Assembly (NCBI GenBank): GCA_943787265.1
Contig: CALSLT010000013.1
Coordinates: 62,001-126,000 of the forward strand
Length of the DNA stretch: 64,000 nt
Direction: 5' to 3'
Source: an uncultured Planctomycetaceae bacterium
Lineage (GTDB): Bacteria > Planctomycetota > Planctomycetia > Planctomycetales > Planctomycetaceae
Under the pieces are notes generated by a model that worked only from the letters and a program-made list of their open reading frames with translations, did not search any database and had not been told where the DNA came from. Position 1 is the stretch's first letter. Each line of letters starts with the position of its first letter. Shown here in pieces: positions 9,082 through 17,254 of this stretch. Position numbers and translations under genes: made by a program.

Positions 9082-10506
9082 ATGGAACAATCTTCGGCCA
9101 GCGACGACAACGCATCCGCGAACGGAAAATCTGACAACGAGCCTCGGTCGAAGGCCCGCGTGATCCTATCCGCGTGGCTGTGCTCTGGCGCGATGATCGC
9201 GTACCTCTGCCGCAATTCGCTGGGGGTTGCTGAGAAGACCATTCGCCTCGACCTGGGCATCAGCGAAGAATCCATGGGCTTCGTAATGGGTTCTTTCTTC
9301 TGGGCATACGCCTTGTGTCAAATTCCCGGCGGGTTGTTGGGAAAGAAATTCGGCTCACGAATCTGGCTGCCGGTTTTCGCGGCGTTTTCGGCACTCGCAA
9401 CCATGACGTTCGGGATGGCAGCAGGAGTCGCGAGTCTTCTGACTGCTCGAATTGGAATCGGAGTCGCTCAAGCCGGGCTCTTCCCATGCTCAACAATCGC
9501 CATCACAAAATGGTTCCCGAAAGGCGAACGCGGACTGGCCAGCGGATTTCTTGCCGCCTCGATGCCCGTCGGAGGGGCGATCGGTGCCGGGCTCACTGGT
9601 GAACTTCTTGAACTGACCAGTTGGCGATGGACGCTCATTCTCTACTCCATTCCGGGCTTGTTGTGGGCAGTCGGGTTTCGCCGATGGTTCCGCGAAACCC
9701 CATCCGAGCACGAAAGAGCGAACCACGCCGAATGCGAATACATCGCCGATGTGAGCGACGAATCGACCAACCTGGCAACCGGCACTGACCAGGCGAGCAC
9801 TTCGGATCCAATATCCGGGACGAGCGACACAACCTCAGAGAACGAGCCACCGTCAAAGACATCGTGGCTGTTTCTGGTCGCACGCATGTCTTTCTGGATG
9901 ATCTGCGGTCAGCAATTCTTCAGAGCAGCCGGAGCCGCGTTCTTTCAAAGTTGGTTTCCCACCTACCTCCAGGAAACTCGCGGAGTTTCGACAGCGGAAT
10001 CCGGCTGGCTATCAACGCTGCCATTAATTGCGACGGTCGTGGCAGCCATCCTGGCCGGAGGATTATCCGACTACGTCTATCGTAAAACGAACCGACTGAC
10101 ACTCGCTCGATCGGGACTTGCAGCCGGTGCCCTGTTTCTCTGCTCCGTGCTGGTTTTCTCCGCGTGGTTCGTGCAGGACGCGAAAACCGCCACCCTGGTC
10201 ATCAGTGCGGGAGCGTTCTTCGCCGCCGTCGCCGGACCATGTGCCTATGCCTCAACGATGGACATGGGCGGCCGAAACGTGTCGCTCGTTTTCAGTTGGA
10301 TGAACATGATCGGTAACTTCGGAGCGGGCCTCGTCATCTGGGGCGTCCCGCACTTTCGACATCTCGTCGAATCAAACGCGATGTTGCTGAAACTGTGCGG
10401 CGACAACAGTTGGAATGCCATACTGATTCTATTCGGCACAATGTTCCTATTGTCGTCGGTTTGCTGGGCCTTACTGCGAGTCCGAGAGAACGAACTGGAA
10501 TCCTGA
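9082..10506 (+). CDS. MFS transporter, ACS (sugar acid) type
   Basis: 474 residues from the ATG at 9082 (AGGA six bases upstream); a TTG at 9055 gives a longer form without a site. Twelve membrane helices are visible, six on each side of a hydrophilic loop (about residues 205-255, rich in Ser, Thr and Asp). TM1-2 region CRNSLGVAEKTIRLDLGISE and GSFFWAYALCQIPGG, then GIGVAQAGLFPCSTIAITKW and FPKGERGLASGF are hallmarks of the anion:cation symporter subfamily (GudP/ExuT/phthalate type) that takes up sugar acids and other organic anions. It lies between a DHDPS-type lyase and an enolase-superfamily dehydratase, which supports uptake of an aldonic or uronic acid. Confidence 0.88.
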   Translation: MEQSSASDDNASANGKSDNEPRSKARVILSAWLCSGAMIAYLCRNSLGVAEKTIRLDLGISEESMGFVMGSFFWAYALCQIPGGLLGKKFGSRIWLPVFAAFSALATMTFGMAAGVASLLTARIGIGVAQAGLFPCSTIAITKWFPKGERGLASGFLAASMPVGGAIGAGLTGELLELTSWRWTLILYSIPGLLWAVGFRRWFRETPSEHERANHAECEYIADVSDESTNLATGTDQASTSDPISGTSDTTSENEPPSKTSWLFLVARMSFWMICGQQFFRAAGAAFFQSWFPTYLQETRGVSTAESGWLSTLPLIATVVAAILAGGLSDYVYRKTNRLTLARSGLAAGALFLCSVLVFSAWFVQDAKTATLVISAGAFFAAVAGPCAYASTMDMGGRNVSLVFSWMNMIGNFGAGLVIWGVPHFRHLVESNAMLLKLCGDNSWNAILILFGTMFLLSSVCWALLRVRENELES

Positions 10507-10536
10507 GCTTCTTCGAGTCAGCGAAAGAGTTTGACC

Positions 10537-11997
10537 ATGCAGACTGTCGAGTTTCCTCAAAGCCGCTGCCGGGCTGGCGTCGCACGACGGGATATCACAC
10601 CTCCTGTTGGGATCTACCATCGAATGTGGGGCGCGGCGACGCATGATCGCTCCACCGGAGTCCATCGTCCGTTGACCACGACGATTCTCGTCATGCAGCC
10701 AGATGACTCCCAGGCCGAATCAAAGCCGGTCATGTTTGTTGCGGTCGATCATTGCCTGCTGTGGAATCGTGAAATGAACGAACTGCTCGACCGAGTCAGT
10801 GAGTCATCCGGCGTTGAACGAAGTCAGATCATCGTTTTCTTTTCCCACACTCACGCCGCCGGTTTAATGGGGCACGAACGTGTCGACCTGCCAGGCGGAG
10901 AGCAGATCCCTCAGTACCTTACAGACGTGGCGGACGCAATCGCCGATGGAATTCGAGAAGCGTCCGACCTGGTGCAACCGGCCGTCCTGACCTACGGAAC
11001 GGGCAGGTGCAATCTGGCGACAAACCGCGACTTCAAAGACGAAACGCTCGGTAAGTACGTTTGCGGATTCAACTCCGAAGGCGAAGCTGACGACACAGTC
11101 GGCGTCGTCCGTCTTGCCACCGCATCTGATCACACGACGCTGGCGACCATCGTTAACTACGCCTGCCACCCGACGACGCTCGCCTGGGACAACACGCTGA
11201 TCAGTCCTGATTACCCAGGAGCGATGTGTGAAGTGGTCGAAGCTGCCACTGACGCTCCGTGTTTCTTCATTCAGGGAGCGTCCGGCGACATCGGTCCTCG
11301 ACACGGCTTCGTCGGCGACACCGAGGTTGCTGACCAGAATGGTCGGCAACTTGGGTATTCCGTGCTGTCAGCCCTTGAAGATCTCCCGCCGGTTGATGCG
11401 AATATGAAATACGGCGGCGCGGTCATCTCGGGTGCAACGATCGGGAGTTGGGGCTACACAGAATCGTCCCCAACACAACGGCAGCAAGCAAACTTCTGGC
11501 GAGAACAGCGTTCAGAAGTCGCATTGAACTACCGAGACGATCTTCCGCGCCGAGATGATCTACAACGTGAAGCTGCCGACTGGAAATCAAAAGAAGCTGC
11601 CGCCGTTGAGGCCGGAGACACCGACACCGCTCGCGATGCGCGAGCCATGATCGAACGCATGACGCGTCGACTGGTCCGAGTCGCCCATCTCGACGACGCC
11701 GAAACCTATCCTTACCCCATCCGCCTGTGGAAAATGGGCGACGCTGTGTGGGTCGCGCTCGACGGAGAACACTACAACGTCCTGCAACGGAACCTTCGAA
11801 ACCACTTTCCGGACGTGCCGCTGATCATCGGAACACTCGCCAACGGTTCCGATGTCTGGTATCTGCCGGATGAAGATTCGTACGGCAAGGGACTTTACCA
11901 GGAAGATGCGTCGATCCTCGCAAAAGGCAGCCTTGAGAAACTCGAAGCCGCGTTGATTGAACAAATCGAGAAACTGCTACACGCCGATGAGACATAG
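10537..11997 (+). CDS. Neutral/alkaline non-lysosomal ceramidase-like hydrolase
   Basis: 486 residues from the ATG at 10537 with GAAAGAG before it. N-terminal motif AGVARRDITPPVGIYHRMWG, then VMFVAVDHCLLW, a zinc-site-like SHTHAAG near residue 110, NYACHPTTLAWD near 210 and IQGASGDIGPR near 245. These are the landmarks of the neutral ceramidase N-terminal domain, where the histidines bind zinc. No signal peptide is present and the C-terminal immunoglobulin-like domain is short or absent, so it is probably cytosolic. In planctomycetes this family is often placed among sugar catabolism genes; the true substrate may not be ceramide. It is 30 bases after the MFS gene and 21 bases before the dehydratase gene. 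Confidence 0.85.
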   Translation: MQTVEFPQSRCRAGVARRDITPPVGIYHRMWGAATHDRSTGVHRPLTTTILVMQPDDSQAESKPVMFVAVDHCLLWNREMNELLDRVSESSGVERSQIIVFFSHTHAAGLMGHERVDLPGGEQIPQYLTDVADAIADGIREASDLVQPAVLTYGTGRCNLATNRDFKDETLGKYVCGFNSEGEADDTVGVVRLATASDHTTLATIVNYACHPTTLAWDNTLISPDYPGAMCEVVEAATDAPCFFIQGASGDIGPRHGFVGDTEVADQNGRQLGYSVLSALEDLPPVDANMKYGGAVISGATIGSWGYTESSPTQRQQANFWREQRSEVALNYRDDLPRRDDLQREAADWKSKEAAAVEAGDTDTARDARAMIERMTRRLVRVAHLDDAETYPYPIRLWKMGDAVWVALDGEHYNVLQRNLRNHFPDVPLIIGTLANGSDVWYLPDEDSYGKGLYQEDASILAKGSLEKLEAALIEQIEKLLHADET

Positions 11998-12018
11998 AAA
12001 AACGGAACGAGACCAACG

Positions 12019-13199
12019 ATGAAGATTACAGCTGTAGAGACACTCGTCTGCCACGCTCGGATGCGCAACTGGGTGTTTGTCAAAGTTGTGACCGACCAGC
12101 CGGGACTGATCGGTTGGGGAGAAGCCACCCTGGAATGGCACACTCGCGCCGTCGTCGGAGCCGTGCAGGACATTGCTGAACTGCTCATCGGCGAAGATCC
12201 TCGCCGTATCGAACATCTCTGGCAAATGATGTTTCGTCAGCACTTCTGGCACGGCAACGGCATTGTTCGTTCGACGGCGATTTCGGGAATCGACATCGCA
12301 TTGTGGGACATCGCCGGAAAGGTCGCCAACATGCCGTGCTCGCAATTGTGGGGTGGGCCGGTTCGAGACTGGGTGCGTACCTACTGCCACCTCGGTGGTG
12401 GCAAGATGGAAGACTTTTACGAAACGTCCGTCGAAGACGCGAAGCAGTTTGGCGACCTGGCTCAGAAGGCCGTCGAAGACGGCTACACCGCGTTCAAGAG
12501 TATGGCCGTCCCGCCGACGATGCCGATCGAAGGGCTTCGTCCCGTCCGCCTGGCCGAAGCAGCCGTCGCCTCCATGCGCGGACGCGGTCGGCGACGACAT
12601 CGACATTATGGTCGACTGCCACGCTCGACCGTCTCCAGCGATGGGACTGCGATTCGGAAAAGCACTCGATCCATACGGTCTGTACTTCTTCGAAGAGCCC
12701 TGCTGGCCGGAATCTGTCGACGGTCTGGCGGCGATCAACGATGCCATCACAACTCCCGTCGCAACCGGCGAACGAGTCACCGACCTGTCGGCATTCCAGA
12801 AACTGTTCGAGCGGCGTGCGTGCGAAATCTGCCAGCTCGACATCACGCATTGCGGAGGCCTGACCGCGGCTCGCAGAATTGCAGCGTTGGCCGATGCGCA
12901 TCGAATCGCTCTGGCACCACACAATCCGCAAGGCCCGGTCAGCACGGCCGCGTCGCTGGAATTCGGTTTTTCGCAGCCGGGATACATCATCTGCGAGACC
13001 GTTCACAAACGATGTTCCCTGGAGAAACGACGTCGTCGACGAGGGCTTCACGATCGAACCTGAAGGCCGACTGGTGAAGCCAAATACTCGCCCGGGCCTG
13101 GGCATTACGATCAACGAAGCCGCCGTCGCGGAACACCCGTTCGAGCAGGAATTGCCTCAACGAGTGTTCTATCCGGACGGCAGCGTCGGCGACTGGTAG
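12019..13199 (+). pseudogene. Enolase-superfamily (D-galactonate dehydratase-like) sugar acid dehydratase, two frameshifts
   Basis: Three frames together encode one full-length protein of about 392 residues. Frame 1 (from 12019) covers the capping domain to AAVASMR. At 12580-12581 an extra G moves the reading to frame 2, which carries [37 protein letters not shown] and [12 protein letters not shown]. At 13007-13009 an extra A (AAA) moves it to frame 3: [14 protein letters not shown] to the stop at 13199. The metal ligands (Asp in VDCH, Glu in FFEEP, Glu in TGER) and the catalytic His of APHNP are all intact. The product is otherwise well conserved, so either the breaks are recent or they are base-calling errors. 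It closes the sugar-acid module and is paralogous to the fragment at 7343-7546. Confidence 0.85.
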
Positions 13200-13344
13200 C
13201 CTCCACACGGCACGCTGAGTCCTTCCGCTCGGTCATTTGAGCAGGTTGAAGCGTTTTTCGACCGGGACTATAACCGACACTGTATTTTTCATTACGTCTT
13301 CTCCGTGCGCGCCCAGAACGATTCCTCAGCGAAAGCAAACTCGC

Positions 13345-15129
13345 ATGTCCGATAGCAACGAAGAGCAAACTCCACAAAACGACGAAGCGGCGTCAGAGTC
13401 CGCGGAGAGCAATTCGACCACCAGCGATATCCAGGAGCCACCAACATCGTTTGGTGGCATCTTCCGCAAGCTCGGTCCGGGACTCATCATCGCGGCGAGT
13501 ATCGTCGGATCGGGTGAACTGATCGCGACGACCAAGACTGGAGCCCAGGCCGGCATTTCGCTGCTTTGGCTGATCGTCGTTGGGTGTGTCATCAAAGTCT
13601 TCGTTCAGATTGAACTCGGCCGAGTCGCCATCAGTCAGGGTGAGACCACTCTGACATCGCTCAATCGAATTCCCGGCCCGCGTCTGGGCGTGAGTTGGAT
13701 CATCTGGTACTGGCTGATCATGATGATCGTTGGGTTTGGCCAGCTGGGTGGAATCATCGGCGGAGTCGGACAGGCACTGGCACTTGCCCGACCACTGACC
13801 GGCGACTATGTCGAAGCGATCAAGTTTCCGTCCGAGTCCGACTTGAAACGGTACATTGCCTGGGACGATGAAAAGAAAAATCACAACAACGACTTCCACG
13901 CAACGCTTTCTCCGGACCAGCAGAAGCGGGTCACTCGTGCTCAGGAAGTGATCGAAACTCGACTGACGAATCTTGACGATGGGTCGCCCGGTCGTGCTGC
14001 GAAAACAGTTCAGCTCGTCCGAGCTTTGATCGACAAAGAACGTGAGGCAAAAGCCAGGGAGGACGCGGGTGAAGACTTTGACAAAGGCGCATTTCTGAAA
14101 ACCGAAAAGTCAGAGGTCAAAGATGTCCTGACACCGTGGACGTGGGACGACAAATACTGGTCCATCGCCGTGGCCATCATGACAATCGTGCTCCTGGTTC
14201 GAGGCAAGTACGGCCTGATTCAGAATGTCTCGACGTTCCTCGTCGTTGGATTTACGTTCATCACGATTGGCAACGTGATGGCCCTGCAATTCAAGCCGGA
14301 ATTCGCGATGAGCGCGGGCGAGATTTTCGCCGGCCTGATGCCTTTATTGCCGGAAGCTGGTGTCGCACCTCCCGGTCTGCCTTACTGGGAGTTGAAGCAG
14401 CCGCTCGCGACGGCACTGGCCACGTTCGGCATCATCGGAGTTGGAGCGACCGAACTGGTTGCCTACCCGTACTGGTGCATTGAAAAGGGATACGCAAAGT
14501 ACACCGGCCCGAAGACGAACGACGAAGGCTGGTATCGTCGAGCCAACGGTTGGATCAACGTCATGAGATGGGACTCGTTCGCTTCGATGTTGATCTACAC
14601 GGTCGCGACGCTGGCGTTCTTCTTCATGGGCGTAGCCGTCATGTATCAGAACGGGCTCGATCCAGAGGGCATGCGGATGGTCAGCACGCTGCTCGAGCAA
14701 TATGTGCCGGTCTTTGGCGAGTACGCCAAGTGGCTGTTCCTCGTCGGAGCAATCGCCGTCCTTTACTCGACCTACCTGGTAGCCAACGCCGCCTGGACGC
14801 GACTTTACACAGACGCCTTCAAGGTCTACGGCCTGATGAGCCGAGATAACGAAAAGGCTCACAATCAGTCGATCCTGGTTCTGGCGATTGTTCTGCCGCT
14901 CATTTCGATGGGACTGTGGTGCAGCGGGATCAACCCGGTGAAGCTGGTCCTGCTGAGCGGTCTGATGCAGGCAATCATGCTGCCGATGCTTGGCTTTGCG
15001 GCGCTCTGGTTCCGCTTCACAAAAACGGACGAACCGATTCGCCCCGGCAAGGTTTGGGACGGCTTCCTGATTCTGTCGTGCGTCGGCCTGTTGATCGCTG
15101 GTGCCTGGGGCGTTTACAGCAAACTCTAA
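13345..15129 (+). CDS. Nramp-like membrane transporter with non-canonical TM1 and TM6 motifs
   Basis: 594 residues from the ATG at 13345 (an upstream TTG frame is less likely). After a hydrophilic 40-residue N-terminus, TM1 reads KLGPGLIIAASIVGSGELIA, where classical Nramp proteins have DPGN. About 10-11 helices follow. TM6 reads GIIGVGATELVAYPYWCIEK, where MPHN is expected. A charged, largely helical insert of about 110 residues (about 155-265) separates TM3 and TM4. The overall fold match to Nramp is good, but both metal-binding signatures are replaced by Gly-rich motifs each containing a Glu (GSGE, GATE). A divalent metal may not be the substrate. A TerC-family gene follows after 53 bases. 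Confidence 0.8.
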   Translation: MSDSNEEQTPQNDEAASESAESNSTTSDIQEPPTSFGGIFRKLGPGLIIAASIVGSGELIATTKTGAQAGISLLWLIVVGCVIKVFVQIELGRVAISQGETTLTSLNRIPGPRLGVSWIIWYWLIMMIVGFGQLGGIIGGVGQALALARPLTGDYVEAIKFPSESDLKRYIAWDDEKKNHNNDFHATLSPDQQKRVTRAQEVIETRLTNLDDGSPGRAAKTVQLVRALIDKEREAKAREDAGEDFDKGAFLKTEKSEVKDVLTPWTWDDKYWSIAVAIMTIVLLVRGKYGLIQNVSTFLVVGFTFITIGNVMALQFKPEFAMSAGEIFAGLMPLLPEAGVAPPGLPYWELKQPLATALATFGIIGVGATELVAYPYWCIEKGYAKYTGPKTNDEGWYRRANGWINVMRWDSFASMLIYTVATLAFFFMGVAVMYQNGLDPEGMRMVSTLLEQYVPVFGEYAKWLFLVGAIAVLYSTYLVANAAWTRLYTDAFKVYGLMSRDNEKAHNQSILVLAIVLPLISMGLWCSGINPVKLVLLSGLMQAIMLPMLGFAALWFRFTKTDEPIRPGKVWDGFLILSCVGLLIAGAWGVYSKL

Positions 15130-15182
15130 GAGTCCCCGCTGAGCTCACTTTCGAAGATTGTCATTGCTGAGGAACCGAAATC

Positions 15183-15980
15183 ATGGACGTTTTCCTGTCG
15201 TTTGTTTCGCTCGTCCTTCTGAGCGCCGGTCTAGGCATCGACAACGGACTCTTGATTGAGTTCTCTCTGAAGAGTCTCAATCTGCCAGAGAAAAAACATC
15301 TGCTCTGGCGATCGGTCGCGCTGGTGCTGGCTGCTCTGCTGCGGATCGGATTTCTCTTCAGTCTGTCCCTGCTGTCGTTTCTTGAGAATCCGCTTCCCGA
15401 ATCCAACTGGCTGCCGAACCGCTGGTTCGCTCACGAAGGAGTCGAGCTGACCTGGATGAGTCTCGTCCTATTTGCCGGTGGGCTGATTATCCTGGCGATG
15501 GCCATGTGGGAGTACTACCACAAATTCCGCGAGGAACTGGAAGGGCCTCATACTAAGGAACAGAGCTCGGAAACGGGCACGCTCAAAATCGCAGCCGTCG
15601 TCGGCTATCTCGCCCTGATGAATATTCTCTTCAGTCTGGACTCAGTCTTCGCCGCGGTCGCCATCATGGATCTGGAGACACAATTCTGGTGGATGGTTGC
15701 CGCCATTCTGATCGCTTCCGGAATCATGATCTTCTGCATGATTCCACTCAGCGCGATCGTCGCGAAGAACAAGCACTTCGGCGTGATGATGCTCTCGATC
15801 CTCGCCGTCATCGCCACCAAGCTACTTGTCGACGGAACCGGCTCGCACTTCTCGAACGGCCTGCTGATCTTCATCATCTGTGTCCTGCTCCTGAACGACG
15901 CCGCTCAGGCCATGATCGACAAAGCCGCCGCCAAACGCATCGCCAGAACGGCTACCGCAGCCGAAAACGCGTCGACTTGA
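15183..15980 (+). CDS. TerC family integral membrane protein
   Basis: 265 residues, about seven membrane helices. The two family signatures are present: GLGIDNGLLIEFSLKSLNLPEKKHL... in TM1, matching the conserved D-N pair, and NILFSLDSVFAAVAIMD near residue 145, matching SLDSVxTAxG. TerC proteins are implicated in manganese export and tellurite resistance. The position 53 bases after a Nramp-like gene, same strand, suggests a common transcript and a shared metal or ion homeostasis role. No yybP-ykoY-like leader could fit in the 53-base gap. Confidence 0.82.
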   Translation: MDVFLSFVSLVLLSAGLGIDNGLLIEFSLKSLNLPEKKHLLWRSVALVLAALLRIGFLFSLSLLSFLENPLPESNWLPNRWFAHEGVELTWMSLVLFAGGLIILAMAMWEYYHKFREELEGPHTKEQSSETGTLKIAAVVGYLALMNILFSLDSVFAAVAIMDLETQFWWMVAAILIASGIMIFCMIPLSAIVAKNKHFGVMMLSILAVIATKLLVDGTGSHFSNGLLIFIICVLLLNDAAQAMIDKAAAKRIARTATAAENAST

Positions 15981-16281
15981 TCAGCCGGCAACTCAACACG
16001 TCCCACGAATAAACGACGCAATTCGCCGTTGCCGAAGCTGCCAGCTTCGGCCCGACGCTGGCAGCGTCGGCAACGACAGAATGAGCCAGTTGTTTATTCG
16101 TTTGTGGTCACGCTTCTTTGCAACAACGTTCGAAGGGCCATTTCATTCGCCCGTGCCGAAACTGCAGAACTCCGATCTTCCGCCGTTTTGCCGATGCCGT
16201 TTAAGATTCCGCCCGCCCGGAAGGTCACGGATGCGGGAAATTGTTACTCGCTGCCAGATCACTCACGGATGAGTTCGGAAA
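15981..16281. other. Non-coding gap with a double-hairpin repeat
   Basis: About 300 bases between the TerC gene and the DUF374 gene. The only structure seen is the repeat at 16028-16074; no convincing ORF, promoter or RNA gene is visible in the rest. Confidence 0.5.
16028..16074. repeat. Double-hairpin palindromic repeat
   Basis: Two adjacent 9-bp hairpins with single-base loops: CCGAAGCTG-C-CAGCTTCGG (16032-16050) and CCGACGCTG-G-CAGCGTCGG (16052-16070). The outer GTTG and CAAC also pair, so the whole 47 bases can fold as one 23-bp stem with 2 mismatches. The first hairpin with its CGCAATTCGCCGT lead-in recurs at 48581-48624. Confidence 0.7.
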
Positions 16282-17016
16282 ATGAAGCTCAAAAGCCCTC
16301 TGTTAACGAAATTTGCTGCCTGGCTGCTGGTGCGCGGGATTCAGGCACTTTACCTGACGGTTCGGCGTTCCGAGGTCGCCATTGACGACGACACCAACCC
16401 CTGTCGCCCCAATGTCAAAGGTCGATACCTGTTCTGCACCTGGCATGACACCATCGTCATGCCTCTTTTTCATGGCCCTCAGATCGCCACCGCGGGAATG
16501 GTCAGTGGCCATACTGATGGCTCATTCCTCGCTTATGCGATGGAGTTTCTAAACATCAAGCCGGTCCGTGGATCGTCTGGAAAACGTGGCGTAAAGGCTC
16601 TGCGGGAAGCAATTACGGTCGTTCAGGATTACCACATCACGATCACTCCTGACGGCCCGCGTGGCCCGCGTCGAGTCATGAAAGACGGGATCATCTTCCT
16701 CGCCGCCAAGAGTGGTCGCCCGATCGTGCCCTTGGCCTATCGAGTGTCGAGTTGCTGGAAGATTTCCGGCAAATGGACTGACTTGGTCATCCCCAAGCCG
16801 TTTTCCAAAGTCACGGCATTTCTGGATAAGCCAATTTACGTACCAGAAAACGCGGGACGCGAAGAATTGGACGCTCTGACGCAGGAAATCCAGCAGCGTC
16901 TCGACGCTATGTACCAACTCGCCGAAGATGATTCGTCGGATGTCCCGTGGCCGATCGAAATCCCCAAAACATTCAGAGCAGAAGGTCCCGCAGAGAATGC
17001 TCAGCGAGCAGCCTGA
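16282..17016 (+). CDS. DUF374 lysophospholipid acyltransferase family protein
   Basis: 244 residues. The LPLAT-type motifs are clear: CTWHDTIVMPLF near residue 53 (HD motif), VSGHTDGSFLAYAMEFLNIK, VRGSSGKRGVKALREA and ITPDGPRGPRRVMKDG near 115-130. DUF374 proteins are thought to acylate lipid A or phospholipid precursors at the inner membrane. An N-terminal hydrophobic stretch (LLTKFAAWLLVRGIQALYL) anchors it. Not part of an obvious operon. Confidence 0.87.
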   Translation: MKLKSPLLTKFAAWLLVRGIQALYLTVRRSEVAIDDDTNPCRPNVKGRYLFCTWHDTIVMPLFHGPQIATAGMVSGHTDGSFLAYAMEFLNIKPVRGSSGKRGVKALREAITVVQDYHITITPDGPRGPRRVMKDGIIFLAAKSGRPIVPLAYRVSSCWKISGKWTDLVIPKPFSKVTAFLDKPIYVPENAGREELDALTQEIQQRLDAMYQLAEDDSSDVPWPIEIPKTFRAEGPAENAQRAA

Positions 17017-17254
17017 TGCTCCGGCCGATGCTGTCAAACCAGGCAACGTTCGCATACGATTCCGGCCTTCCGGCGGGAGCCTTGTAGACTGCTGCCTGCC
17101 GCATTATTCAGCAACTTAAATACTCATACTGGCCGCCGCACCTTCGCCGTTCGTCCATTCCGATTGAACGCGTCGCGTGCAAATGAACCGCTGCTGACCG
17201 CGGATGTTCAATGCAGCCGTCGTTTTGCGATACTCTTTCTCAGGATATTTCTTG

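Noticed and set aside
13237..13344. Upstream extension of the Nramp-like gene
   Set aside because: It begins with TTG, has no ribosome-binding site and adds a leader not seen in related proteins; the ATG at 13345 is preferred.
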